Part shown: in pieces, positions 34,378-44,551 of the stretch | Layout: the number at the start of each line of letters is the position of its first letter | Numbering within the stretch: position 1 is the first letter of the stretch | Source: an uncultured Schlesneria sp. | GTDB taxonomy: Bacteria > Planctomycetota > Planctomycetia > Planctomycetales > Planctomycetaceae | Assembly (NCBI GenBank): GCA_903871875.1 | Contig: CAIQIR010000154.1 | Location: 1 to 64,000, forward strand | Direction: 5' to 3' | DNA: 64,000 nucleotides | Program-made: the position numbers and the translations under genes | Notes under the pieces: model-generated | What the model saw: only the letters and a program-made list of their open reading frames with translations | Databases searched by the model: none | What the model was told of the DNA's origin: nothing

Positions 34378-35781
34378 ATGACACCCGCCTGTTCTTCGAA
34401 TTTGGCTTTGCCACCGTTGCTGGTTCCTCGCCGCACCTTGTTGCAGGCGGGCGTTCTTGGCTCCATGGGTTGGGGTCTGGGTTCTGGACTACAAGCCGCT
34501 GAGACCAAGACGGGCCTGGTTGGGCCCGGCATCCGGGGAGCCGGACGAGCGAAACGGTGCTTGCTGCTTTTCATGTGGGGCGGCCCCAGTCAGATCGATA
34601 CATTCGATCCGAAGCCCTTGGCACCGGATACGATCCGCGGCCCCTTCAAATCGATTGCCACAAACGTCCCGGGAATTGATTTCTCTGAAAACTTCCAGCG
34701 ACTAGCTCAGCACGCAGACAAACTCGCGGTGCTGCGTTCGTTGCGTCATGACGATCCGGCGCATTTATCGAGTGGTCATACCATTTTGACGGGACACCTT
34801 CCCCCCACAAATAAGAGCGATGCGGCCCCCCCCAGCGATCGTGACACGCCGCATATCGGCTGCGTCATGTCAAAACTGAGACCATCGCACGGGGCTCTTC
34901 CGTCATTTGTCACGATGCCCTGGTTGGCCTATCACCCTGCGGCCCCGGGTGGACAAGCCCCCGGTCAACACGGCGGCTGGCTGGGACACCAGTACGATCC
35001 GTTCCTGGTTTCAGGTGATCCGAACGCACCCGGCTGGAAGGTACCGTCACTGGCGTTGATTGATGGACAATCGCCGGATCGGCTGATGCGACGACACCAT
35101 TTGCTGGCCTCCATTGATGCTCAACGACGGATGATCGATGACGCCTCACCGACGGGGCGATTGAACACGCAGCAACAACAGGCCTTGGGACTTTTGACAT
35201 CGGCGGAAGTTCGGCAGGCCTTCGATCTCGATCAAGAATCGGCTGAGACTCGTGAACGTTATGGTCGGAATATTCACGGACAATGTGTGCTGTTGGCCAA
35301 GCGGTTATTCGATCAAGGTGTTTCGTTCGTCTCGGTGAATTGGCACAACGATGGACAGAATTTTTGGGACACGCACGGGAATAACTTTAACCGACTTAAG
35401 AACGATTTGATTCCGCCCGCTGATCGCGCCTTGAGCGCCATTCTCGAAGATCTGGCACAGGCGGGCCAACTGGACGAAACCTTGATCGTCTGGGTCGGTG
35501 AATTCGGCCGCGGTCCGGTCATCAACGCCAGTGCGGGACGCGAACATCATCCGTACTGCTATAGCGGCCTGATGGCCGGCGGTGGCATCACTGGCGGACG
35601 CGTCTACGGCGCTAGCGACAAACATGCCGCGTACCCCAGCGAAAACCCGATCTCGCCCCATGATCTGGTTGCAACAATGTATCAAGCGCTGGGTGTTTCG
35701 CCCGAAATGGTGCTCCACGATTCTCAGAATCGTCCCCACCAAATCCTGGCCGGTCAGCCGATCCGCGAATTATTCGCGTGA
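34378..35781 (+). CDS. DUF1501 domain-containing protein (secreted, sulfatase/alkaline-phosphatase-like fold)
   Basis: 467 residues from the ATG at 34378; the frame is open from a TTG at 34306, but the ATG precedes a Tat-like leader 'PRRTLLQAGVLGSMGWGLGSG'. Family blocks are 'CLLLFMWGGPSQIDTFDPKP', 'LRSLRHDDPAHLSSGHTILTG', 'VSVNWHNDGQNFWDTHGNNF', 'DETLIVWVGEFGRGPVINAS' and 'PYCYSGLMAGGGITGGRVYG'. DUF1501 proteins are related to the alkaline phosphatase superfamily but have no proven activity. They are usually paired with DUF1549/DUF1553 proteins; the one in this window (47773-50997) is about 12 kb away and on the other strand. Confidence 0.92.
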   Translation: MTPACSSNLALPPLLVPRRTLLQAGVLGSMGWGLGSGLQAAETKTGLVGPGIRGAGRAKRCLLLFMWGGPSQIDTFDPKPLAPDTIRGPFKSIATNVPGIDFSENFQRLAQHADKLAVLRSLRHDDPAHLSSGHTILTGHLPPTNKSDAAPPSDRDTPHIGCVMSKLRPSHGALPSFVTMPWLAYHPAAPGGQAPGQHGGWLGHQYDPFLVSGDPNAPGWKVPSLALIDGQSPDRLMRRHHLLASIDAQRRMIDDASPTGRLNTQQQQALGLLTSAEVRQAFDLDQESAETRERYGRNIHGQCVLLAKRLFDQGVSFVSVNWHNDGQNFWDTHGNNFNRLKNDLIPPADRALSAILEDLAQAGQLDETLIVWVGEFGRGPVINASAGREHHPYCYSGLMAGGGITGGRVYGASDKHAAYPSENPISPHDLVATMYQALGVSPEMVLHDSQNRPHQILAGQPIRELFA

Positions 35782-36006
35782 CTCGACGCGAGGGAATCGG
35801 CTCGCCATCGCCGTCTTTACGGCCGGATCTCGGGTAGTCGATCGAAAATGTGGCCTTGAAGGGGGTTAGCGTTGATCTAACCGTCGTCTCAAACAGGCTG
35901 ATATTCCTCGGGAACTTGCCGCAGACCCTTGCATCACTGGGGGACGAAACACAAGATACCGGAACGACGATTCAGTCTCCCTCAACACCTTCAAGGATCA
36001 GACATC

Positions 36007-37209
36007 ATGAGGACGCTTTCCTTTCAACGGCTAGCCAATGGATTGATGCTCTGCGGATGCTTGTCCGTCGTCGGTTGCGAAGGGAGCATCTCGAAACATG
36101 GCCCCCCCAAAGCCCGCTCAACGAAAACGACGACCGAAACAAATACCCCGGAAGAGAATATGCTTACCACCGTCCAACGCGAGCCGTTCGCCCAGACTCC
36201 AGATGGTCAGGAGATCTCGTCCTTCAGCCTCAGAAACCGCTCGGGAATGAAGGTCGGACTGATCAACCTCGGTGGCATTATCACCTCGGTGGAAGTTCCC
36301 GATCGTCAAGGAGATTTTGCGAACGTGACGCTCAATTTTTCCGACCCGGCTCAATACTTAGTGAACGGTCCTTATTTTGGTGGTATTTGTGGTCGCTATG
36401 CCAACCGAATCTCCAACGCCAAATTCTTGCTCGACGGTCAAGAATTTCAGCTGGCCGCCAACAGCGGTCAAAATCACATTCACGGTGGCATAGAACATTT
36501 CATGCGAAAGCTTTGGAAAGCCGAATCATTCGGAACCGATGACGTCGCCGGGGTGAAATTTTCCTATGTCAGCCCCGACAAAGAAGAAGGATATCCGGGA
36601 ACTCTGAAAGCAATCGTGACGTACACGCTGAATAACGACAATGAATTGACGATCGACTATGAAGCGACGACCGATCAGCCTACCGTTTTGAACTTGACTA
36701 ACCATGCCTACTGGAATCTGTCCGGCACACCCGGTAGCACCATTCTCGAGCATGAATTGACACTCAATTGCGACAAATATCTGCCCGTTGATGAGGGTTC
36801 GATCCCCTTAGGCGAACTTGCCGCAGTCGCCGGAACCTGCATGGACTTCACTAAGTCGGAAACGATGGGCGCGCGAATCGAACAACCGGTGAATGGCGCC
36901 GGTGGCTACGATCACTGTTATGTCGTGAACGGGAATTCGAGCGAACTTCGATTGGCGGCGAAGGTTGTCGAGCCGAAATCAGGACGAGTTCTCGAAATTT
37001 CCACCACGGAACCGGGGGTTCAGTTCTATACCGGCAACCATTTGAAGGGGACCCCGGAAACAGGGAAAGCCCCGATGCATGGTGCGTTCTGTTTGGAAAC
37101 CCAACATTTCCCAGATTCGCCCAATCGCCCCGATTTTCCCACGACGCGGTTGAATCCGGGAGAAACCTACAGACAGAAAACCGTTCATAAGTTCTCGGTT
37201 GTGAAATAG
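36007..37209 (+). CDS. aldose 1-epimerase (mutarotase), lipoprotein form
   Basis: 400 residues. ATG 36007 is preceded by AAGGA ten bases upstream and starts a signal with the lipobox 'SVVGC', so the enzyme is probably lipid-anchored in the periplasm. Galactose mutarotase signature blocks are present: 'GRYANRISNAKFLLDGQEFQL', 'NSGQNHIHGG' with the catalytic His region, 'LTNHAYWNLSG' with the second His, and 'VQFYTGNHLKG' with the C-terminal Glu region represented later ('FCLETQHFPDSPN'). It converts alpha- and beta-anomers of aldoses. It is about 225 bases downstream of the DUF1501 gene. Confidence 0.94.
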   Translation: MRTLSFQRLANGLMLCGCLSVVGCEGSISKHGPPKARSTKTTTETNTPEENMLTTVQREPFAQTPDGQEISSFSLRNRSGMKVGLINLGGIITSVEVPDRQGDFANVTLNFSDPAQYLVNGPYFGGICGRYANRISNAKFLLDGQEFQLAANSGQNHIHGGIEHFMRKLWKAESFGTDDVAGVKFSYVSPDKEEGYPGTLKAIVTYTLNNDNELTIDYEATTDQPTVLNLTNHAYWNLSGTPGSTILEHELTLNCDKYLPVDEGSIPLGELAAVAGTCMDFTKSETMGARIEQPVNGAGGYDHCYVVNGNSSELRLAAKVVEPKSGRVLEISTTEPGVQFYTGNHLKGTPETGKAPMHGAFCLETQHFPDSPNRPDFPTTRLNPGETYRQKTVHKFSVVK

Positions 37210-37283
37210 CGATAAAGCACCTTCGCCCGATTTTTATTCCTGGACGCGGGGATCGGAATCGAACTCGCGTCAGAAAGAACACG

Positions 37284-38195
37284 ATGCTGTATATCGATCC
37301 CCACATTCACATGGTGTCTCGGACCACGGACGACTATGAAGCCATGGCGGCGGCGGGCGTCAAGGCGATCATTGAGCCGGCGTTCTGGCAAGGTCAGCCA
37401 CGCACAGAAGTCGGGACGTTCAAGGACTACTTCTCAACTCTGGTTGGCTTTGAACGATTTCGTGCGGCTCAATTCGGGATTCGACATTACTGCACAATTG
37501 GGCTCAATTCGAAAGAGGCGAACAACGAACCGCTGGCCGAACAGGTCATGGAACTGTTGCCACTGTTCGCCACGAAAGAAGGTGTCGTCGCCATCGGCGA
37601 AATCGGCTACGACGATCAAACCGCGACCGAAGAAAAGTTCCTTCGGCGGCAACTGGAACTCGCCAAAGACGTCGGGCTGCCGGTGTTGATTCACACGCCA
37701 CATCGCAATAAGAAACAGGGGACGTACCGCAGTATGGACGTCATCGAGGAACACGGAATTTCACCGCACATGGTCGTCATTGACCACAACAATGAAGAGA
37801 CTTATCGCGAAGTTCTTGACCGCGGCTATTGGTGCGGGTTCACAATTTATCCCGGCACCAAAATGGGCAACGAAAGAATGGTCGACATCCTGAAAGTTGC
37901 CGGAGCCGAACGAGTGATCGTCGACAGTTCTGCCGATTGGGGCAAGTCCGACCCGCTGGCCGTCCCCAAGACCGCCAAATTGGCGGAAGAACGCGGGATT
38001 CCGCTCGAACAAATTGAACTCGCGTGCTACAAGAACGCCCTTCAGGCCTACGCGCAGAGCGGTCAGCTTGATGAATCCGATTGGCTCAATCCGCAGCCCA
38101 TCGATCAACGAAACCTCTTTCAAGGCAATAGCGTGCTGCGTGGCGGGCAGACTCCTCGAGTAGATCATCCAGAATCGGAACACATCATTCGGTGA
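37284..38195 (+). CDS. TatD-family metal-dependent hydrolase
   Basis: 303 residues. 'MLYIDPHIHMVSRTTDDYEA' carries the H-x-H pair of TIM-barrel amidohydrolase/TatD proteins; 'VVAIGEIGYDD' provides the Glu, 'VLIHTPHRNKKQG' the next His, 'MVVIDHNNEET' the later His, and 'VIVDSSADWG' the Asp. The sequence (TTDDYEAMAAAGVKAIIEPAF) resembles the TatD-like EboB group of the ebo cluster from memory, but no other ebo genes are next to it. Nuclease or small-molecule hydrolase activity is possible. The kinase gene starts 38 bases later on the same strand. Confidence 0.88.
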   Translation: MLYIDPHIHMVSRTTDDYEAMAAAGVKAIIEPAFWQGQPRTEVGTFKDYFSTLVGFERFRAAQFGIRHYCTIGLNSKEANNEPLAEQVMELLPLFATKEGVVAIGEIGYDDQTATEEKFLRRQLELAKDVGLPVLIHTPHRNKKQGTYRSMDVIEEHGISPHMVVIDHNNEETYREVLDRGYWCGFTIYPGTKMGNERMVDILKVAGAERVIVDSSADWGKSDPLAVPKTAKLAEERGIPLEQIELACYKNALQAYAQSGQLDESDWLNPQPIDQRNLFQGNSVLRGGQTPRVDHPESEHIIR

Positions 38196-38232
38196 CACTT
38201 GAATTTGGCCTCGCTTCTGGAAGAGGACGTCG

Positions 38233-39360
38233 ATGACCACGCGCAGTTTCAAATGGTTAATTGCGTCGTTGACAACCGTCGTTTTCCTTTTGGACAGCGT
38301 CTGCCCAGCGGAATGGTCAGCCTCTCGATTTTATCTGCCATGCATTCTGCTGACCTATCGAATCAATGAACGTGCCACACCTTTTTGGCTGGCCACAATT
38401 TCCACCGTCTTGACCTTGATCGGATTCGCGTTCGTGCCGTCCGGCGTTCCGTGGTCGGCGGTCGTCTTGAGTCGAATCACCGACATCCTGCTGTTTTGGA
38501 TTGTGGCGGCCTTCGTCGTTCAGATGAATCGATCGTTCGAAGATCGCCGACGGCTGGAAGCGGCCGTCGAACAGAAACGAATCGAACTGCAAACCGAACG
38601 AACGCTACGTGCCAGCGAGTCTCGCTACCGCACATTTGTGGACCATGCCAGCGATGCATTGTTCGTGCACGGTCAAGACGGCATCGTGATCGATGTGAAC
38701 CGTCAGGCTTGCGAGAGTCTCGGCTATTCCAAAGAAGAATTGATTGGACAATTTCCCCCCCATTTCGCCGAGCGTCTGGCTCCCGAATTTCTGGAGGATA
38801 TCGTTCAACGGTTGAATACTGGCGAGAAGGTCTCGTTCGAGGCATTCCACCGACGTCGCGACGGCACCAGTTTTCCTGTCGAAGTTCGTATCTGCCCATT
38901 TATCGTGGATGGCAAACGGTTTGGTTTGTCGATCGCCCGCGATCACACCGAGCGAAAGCGGGCCGAAGATGAACTACGAGCCAGCGAACGCCGATTCCGT
39001 GATTTGGCGGATGCCATTCCTCAAATCATCTGGACCGCGACCCCTGACGGTCACCTGGATCATTTGAACTCCCGCGTTTCTGAATTTACCGGCATCGACG
39101 CCAATGAACTTAAGGGACAGTTGTGGGAGAAAATCGTTCATCCAGACGATCTCTCGTCGACGATTGAAATTTGGACCGAAGTCTTGCGTTCCGGAATTCC
39201 GCGCGACAAGGAATTTCGGCTCCTGTACCGATATCGAAGATCAAAAACGAATCGAAATGGCTCTGCGCGAAAGCGAGCAGCGATTCGCTCGGTTTATGCA
39301 ACATTTGTCGGGCATTGCCTGGATCAAAGATTTGCAGGGCCGTTATATATTCGCCAATGA
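38233..39360 (+). CDS. multi-PAS sensor histidine kinase, N-terminal fragment (membrane segment and two PAS)
   Basis: 375 residues. Residues 8-100 contain three or four hydrophobic segments, a membrane sensor region. A short coil follows, then a PAS domain ('FVDHASDALFVHGQDGIVIDVN'), an S-linker 'IARDHTERKRAEDELRASER', and a second PAS of the PAS_3 type ('DAIPQIIWTATPDGHLDHLNSR', 'KIVHPDDLSST'). The PAS_3 domain is normal up to 'DKEFRLLYR' (39231), after which the frame reads unrelated basic residues and stops at 39360. The expected last ~25-30 residues of the PAS_3 domain and the 'GTCTDI' linker appear instead in another frame, starting at 39218. It is therefore the front part of the kinase whose rest is at 39218-42982. 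Confidence 0.75.
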   Translation: MTTRSFKWLIASLTTVVFLLDSVCPAEWSASRFYLPCILLTYRINERATPFWLATISTVLTLIGFAFVPSGVPWSAVVLSRITDILLFWIVAAFVVQMNRSFEDRRRLEAAVEQKRIELQTERTLRASESRYRTFVDHASDALFVHGQDGIVIDVNRQACESLGYSKEELIGQFPPHFAERLAPEFLEDIVQRLNTGEKVSFEAFHRRRDGTSFPVEVRICPFIVDGKRFGLSIARDHTERKRAEDELRASERRFRDLADAIPQIIWTATPDGHLDHLNSRVSEFTGIDANELKGQLWEKIVHPDDLSSTIEIWTEVLRSGIPRDKEFRLLYRYRRSKTNRNGSARKRAAIRSVYATFVGHCLDQRFAGPLYIRQ

Positions 39361-42300
39361 AGCCTTTGAATGTACGGTGCAACTTCCTCGATCTGGAATC
39401 CTTGGCAAGACCGATGACGATCTGTTCTTGCCGGAAACGGCCGCCGAACTGAGGCAAAACGACCGACAAGCCATGGATAGTCCGACCGGTATCCGGGTCA
39501 TTGAATCAATACCGTCCCCCAGTGGGACGATGCATACCTACATCGTTAGCAAGTTTGCGATTCCTGGGCTGGAGGGGCAACAGGATTTGTGTGGTGGGAT
39601 GGCGATCGACATCACTGCACAGCATCAAGCGGAAGCAGAACTGCGTTCAGAGCGAGACCGTTTCAACACGCTCGCCGCCACAGCCCCCGGCATGATCTTC
39701 TCGTTGAGAAAGCGGGGCGACGGGACGTTCTGCATGCCGTATATCAATTCCCTCGTCACAAATATTTTTGGATTTCAGGCCCACGATCTGTCTGAGGATG
39801 CGTCGCCGCTGTTCGCTGTCATCCTCCCCGAAGACCTGGCACTCGTTCAGCAAATGATCGCCGATTCCGTCCAGACGATGAATCCCTGGCGCGAAGTTCT
39901 GCAAATTCAGCATCCCAAGTGGGGACCAATCTGGGTCGAAACCGTTGCCACTCCGGTTCGCGATGCCGATGGTAGTATTCTGTGGCACGGGTTCGTCACC
40001 GATGTCACCGAGCGTCAGCAAGCCAAAATGGAGCTCGAGCGACATCAGAAGGAACTGAAGCTGATTCTCGATTCTGTCCCCGCATTGATTTTCTACAAAG
40101 ACACACAACACCGGATGGTCAGCGTCAACGAAGAAGTCGTTCGCGTCATGGGCACGTCCCGTGAGGTCATTATCGGCCAAAATAACAATCAGACAACATC
40201 GCCTTATGCCATCGGTTACGATCGAGATGAAGACGAGGTGATTGCCAGCCGACTTCCTAAGCGGGGCATCATCGAACCACTAGTCACCAGCACGGGCACG
40301 CGATGGCTGCAGACGGACAAAATTCCGTCGCTCGATGAATCAGGAAACGTAACCGGCGTGATTGGATTCGCGCTCGATATTACTGAGCGAAAACTGGCTG
40401 AAGAAGCCTTGCGGGCCAGCGAAGCCAATCTGGCGAACGCCCAACGCATCGCAAAATTGGGAAGCTGGGTGTGGGAGCTCAAAACCAACAAGCTCAGTTG
40501 GTCAGACCAGGTCTATCGGATGTACGGCCTGATTCCGCAAGAGTTCGAACCAACTTACGAAATCTTTCTCGATTCCGTGCATCCGGATGATCGCGAATAT
40601 GTTGATGCCGCAGTCGGGTGCGCGGCCACGAAACAGGCCGGCTACGACCTGGAATATCGCATGATCGGTTCGGACGGCCGCGAGACCATTGCTCACACTC
40701 AGGGAGAGTTGGAATTTGACGAGTTCGGCCATCCCGTGCGTATGACCGGGACAGTGATCGATATCACGGAGCGGAAACGAGCCGAAGAAGCCCTGCGACG
40801 ACACAAGGAACGTCTGCGACTAATCATCGAAACGGTGGCGGAAGGATTGCTGGTTCAGGATGCGGAAGGGACGATCACCGAATGCAATTCGGAAGCCGAA
40901 AGAATCTTGGGGCTCGACGCAGGGCGGTTGATTGGTCAGAACCCCCGCCACGCTGATTGGTATTTGATCTGGGAAGATGGTGAACCGGTCACCCTCGAAT
41001 CTTTGCCGATGGCCATCACGTTGAATACAGGGAAAACGACGCGTGATGTCGTGATGGGAATTCAAAAGCACGACGATCGGATTGTGTGGATTTCCGTCAA
41101 TACGGCGCCCCTTTTTGACTCCCAGGGTCGCGTCGTCATGGTCGTTACCAGTTTCGGCGACGTCACCATCAATAAGCAAATGCAGGATGCCTGGAAAAAG
41201 AGCGAAGCACGGTTTTCTCAAGTCTTCCAGCTGATTCCCACCATGATGGCCATCAGCACGGAATCCGAAGGGATCATGGTCGACTGGAATCCCTTCTGCG
41301 TCAAAATGATGGGATTCAGCACGGAAGAGGCAATTGGCCGACGCGCGGTGGATTTAGCAATCTGGCCCAATCCCGAGCAGCGAGACACCCTGGTCGCCGC
41401 AGTCCGTCGAGGTGATTCGGTCCGCAACGTTGAATGCGTGATTCGCGCCAAAACCGGACAACTCTATACGGTGCTCTCCTCCATCGAACCGATCGAGTTC
41501 GGTGGCCAGAATTGCCTGTTGTTCATTCATCACGATATCACCGCGCGCAAACAGGCTGAGGAATCATTGCGTGAGAGCGAAGAGCGTTACCGATTATTGG
41601 TCGATCACGCCCCCACCGGTCTTTACGTCAATCGCGAAAATAAGTTTGCTTATGTGAACGACGCAATGTGTCGGATGATGGGGGCCGGCTCCAAAGATCA
41701 GTTACTCGGAACTTCGGTTTTTGATCGCATTCCTCCCGAAGTCATGCCCACTATTCTCTCGCGAATCGAACGGGTGGTTGTGCATGGTGAAGCCGCACCA
41801 TTGATGGAGCACCGCTATCTTCGAATGGACGGAACTCCGGTTGAAGTCGAAACGATTGCCATTCCAATCCAATTCGATCGCCAACCTGCCATTCAGGTCG
41901 TAATCAACGACATCACCGAACGCGTGCGTGCGAAGGAGCGGTTATCGGCCACGGAAAACCGACTGGCCACGATCTTCCACTCCAGCCCGATCGGGATCTG
42001 TATCACGTCGATGGAAGATGGAACCGTGATCGAGATCAACGATATCTGCTGCGAAATCGGCGGCTATACCCGTGAAGAAGTTCTCGGTCGCACCAGTCTT
42101 CAATTGGGTTACTGGTTCACATCCGGCGAGCGAGAAAAACTAGTCCACGCGTTGATGACAGAGGGCTCGCTCAAAAATGTCGAAGTTCCTTTTCGCCGGA
42201 AGGATGGCACCATCGGCTCCTCCTTAAGATCATTTGAACGACTGACGCTCGATGGCCAGGACTGCATTCTCACGATGCTCAACGATGTCACCGATCGCAA

Positions 42301-42982
42301 ACAAATTGATGAAGAATTGCGAGCCAGTCGTCAGCGTCTCGAAGTCTTGTCGCGGCAATTGATCACCACTCAAGAAACCGAACGTCGCCACCTGGCCCGC
42401 GAATTACACGATGAAATCGGTCAAATGCTCACCGCCATCAAGATGAATCTGCGACGCACTCAACGGGCGGCGGAATTTCATTTGCAATCACATTTGGAAG
42501 AAAATGTCGAGATGGTCGAACAGGCGATCAGTCAGGTTCGGAATCTGTCGCTCAGCCTGAGACCACCACAATTAGATGAACTCGGACTCGTCGCAGCGCT
42601 GCACTGGTTCGTCAAGCTTCAAGCTCGGATCGGGGGATTTCAGGAACAATTGGATGTCGATCTGGACGATGTTCAAATCCCGTCGGACTTGGCAACCGTC
42701 TGTTTCCGAATCGTTCAAGAAGCGCTGACCAATGCCGTCCGCCATGGAAATCCCAATCATGTCCACGTCAAACTTCAGACGGTCGATCATGAATTGCTAT
42801 TAATGATCGACGACGACGGGATGGGATTCAACGTTGAAGAGGCGCGTCAGCGTGCCTCCAATGGAGCCAGTCTGGGCTTGCTCAGCATGCAAGAACGCGT
42901 CAGTTTGGTGCGAGGTCGATTGGTGATCCAGTCGGTTCCCGGAAAGGGCACCAACATCCAAACCTGGTTCCCTTTAAACTGA
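39104..42982 (+). pseudogene. multi-PAS sensor histidine kinase, C-terminal part (eight PAS, HisKA_3, HATPase), frame-disrupted from its N-terminus
   Basis: Open from 39104, but native sequence starts at about 39218 (GSCTDIEDQKR). Eight PAS-like modules follow, separated by 'DITERKxAEEALRxSE' linkers. Then a HisKA_3 dimerisation domain, 'ETERRHLARELHDEIGQML', with the phospho-acceptor His in ELHDE, and a HATPase_c domain with 'FRIVQEALTNAVRHGNPNHV' (N box), 'IDDDGMGF' and 'GLLSMQERVSLVRG' (G boxes) are intact. With the N-fragment the protein would have ten PAS domains and about 1580 residues. No LuxR-type response regulator is adjacent, so it is an orphan NarX-like kinase. Whether this part is made by re-initiation is unknown; it could alternatively be a living soluble kinase. 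Confidence 0.7.
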
Positions 42983-43300
42983 AGCATCGCCTGCTCAATG
43001 CCAAATCAAAGCCAATTGCCGCACTGTTCTCCAGCGTAGTGTCGCGTAGATTCCTGGCATCGTCGCTCACCCGGTATGCAAAATGCAATCCGCGGAGCGA
43101 TTTATCGCAAACGCCGGCATGCCGCATTCTATTCCATAATAAGCACTTACGCATTTCCGCTAATTCCATTCGGCTTCGGCACGTCTTTCTCTACTGTGTA
43201 TTTTGCACAACGGCATTTCTTCAAGGGATCGACGGCCTTTCTAAGAACCCAAATTGATCGAGTGGCGCGATACGCACTCCGAATAAAGGTTGCGGCAGGC
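42983..43300 (+). other. 318-base intergenic region before the peptidase gene
   Basis: The frame of the next gene is open upstream to 43076, but its first 75 residues read as unstructured Arg/Phe-rich sequence without a family. I treat it as untranslated. No hairpin was noticed after the kinase stop. Confidence 0.35.
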
Positions 43301-44281
43301 ATGCGTCTCGTTTTCCAACAAGCTCCAAGACGAGACCAAGGTGAACGAAACCATTTCGGCGCCTCTCTTTCCCTACTCCTGCTAACTACTGTGACGTGGG
43401 TTCCCTGGGGATGGGCTAAGGTTTCTGCAGAAGAAATTTCGACCGTATCGATTCCATCATCGGTGCAAGCCAGCGGTTCATGGACCGTGGTGGAAACTCC
43501 AAACTTTCGTTGTCGCTGTCAGTTGCCAGAGGGTGACGCCAGACGACTGGCAGAAAGCTGTGAAACGTGGCGTAATCGTTTACGCAAGATGTGGATCACA
43601 GAAGCTGACGCCGCGAATTGGCAGCCGAAGTGCGAGGTCTGTGTTCATCCGGACAAATCGGCATACAACAGGGCACTCAATCGTCCTGGCGACACATCGG
43701 TTGGTTCAACCATGATGAATTTCGATCAGGGACGCGCGGTGCTGCGTCGCATCGATCTTCGGGCCGATGCGAGCGATTGGTCAAATGCGGCCTTACCGCA
43801 TGAGCTAACCCATGTCGTCGTCGGTGAGCGATTCGGAGGCCACGCGTTACCACGCTGGGCCGACGAAGGAATTGCGATGCTGAGCGAATCGTCCGAAAAA
43901 CACCGCGAACGCCTCACTCATTTGCGAGACGTTTTGGTCAAGCGGCAGTCTCTGGCGCTGGGTGATCTTGTTCGCCTGGAACGAATTCCGGCTCCGCACC
44001 AGCGTGACGCCTTTTATGGACAAAGCGTGGCGCTAACGTCGTGGCTGATCCGTCAGTCAACGCCAGCTCGGTTTGCAGACTTTATCGAAGAGTCGCAGCG
44101 GCAAGGAATGAATGTCGCGTTGAAGCAGCATTACAGATTAGACGGCCTTATCGCGTTGCAACGTGAATGGGATCAGTGGACCCGTTCTCCGGAAACGATC
44201 GAATTTGTCAGCTTACCACTTCATGTAGGACTGACTCCGATCATCGCCGCCGTCGGCCCGTCCGCGGTCGAGGCAAATTAA
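43301..44281 (+). CDS. secreted gluzincin-like metallopeptidase (peptidase MA-like)
   Basis: 326 residues from the ATG at 43301. It has a basic N-terminus and a hydrophobic signal segment (LSLLLLTTVTWVPWGWAKVSA). The catalytic block is 'ALPHELTHVVVGERFG' (H-E-x-x-H) followed by 'LPRWADEGIAMLSES', in which Glu would be the third zinc ligand, as in the MA-like clan with a short spacing. The region 'ETPNFRCRCQLPEGDARRLAESCETWRNRLRKMW' ahead of it is the usual N-terminal beta/alpha part of such proteins. The substrate is unknown. AAAGG lies 14 bases upstream, a modest ribosome binding site. The next gene (44552) is a small exported Cys-rich protein. Confidence 0.78.
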   Translation: MRLVFQQAPRRDQGERNHFGASLSLLLLTTVTWVPWGWAKVSAEEISTVSIPSSVQASGSWTVVETPNFRCRCQLPEGDARRLAESCETWRNRLRKMWITEADAANWQPKCEVCVHPDKSAYNRALNRPGDTSVGSTMMNFDQGRAVLRRIDLRADASDWSNAALPHELTHVVVGERFGGHALPRWADEGIAMLSESSEKHRERLTHLRDVLVKRQSLALGDLVRLERIPAPHQRDAFYGQSVALTSWLIRQSTPARFADFIEESQRQGMNVALKQHYRLDGLIALQREWDQWTRSPETIEFVSLPLHVGLTPIIAAVGPSAVEAN

Positions 44282-44551
44282 TTCGACCTGAGGGGGTGTA
44301 CTTCCGCCGGCTCACTGAAGAGCTGTCGCGGCAGTTTTCTTACGTCCGTGCACTTTTGCTGAAGTTTTTGCAAGAGTGTTGTTCGGCTATCCGAACTTGG
44401 CTAAGCTTTTGCGTAGGATCCTGATCTGACCGCCCCCCCCCAAAAAAATGACGGTCGTTTCAGTTAGTCTCAGTTCGCCATTTTCAGGGTTCTCAACAAA
44501 CGATTCCTGGTGGAACTCGCTGTTGAAGCCCAAAACGAAAGGCTGCAAGCT

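Noticed and set aside
37217-37262. tRNA-like 'GGATCGGAATCGAACTCGCG' sequence
   Set aside because: It resembles the T-arm of a tRNA on the minus strand, but the T-stem and acceptor stem do not pair and no anticodon arm is found upstream.
41000-42982. response regulator or HTH output after the kinase
   Set aside because: The frame ends right after the HATPase domain; no receiver or LuxR domain was found downstream.
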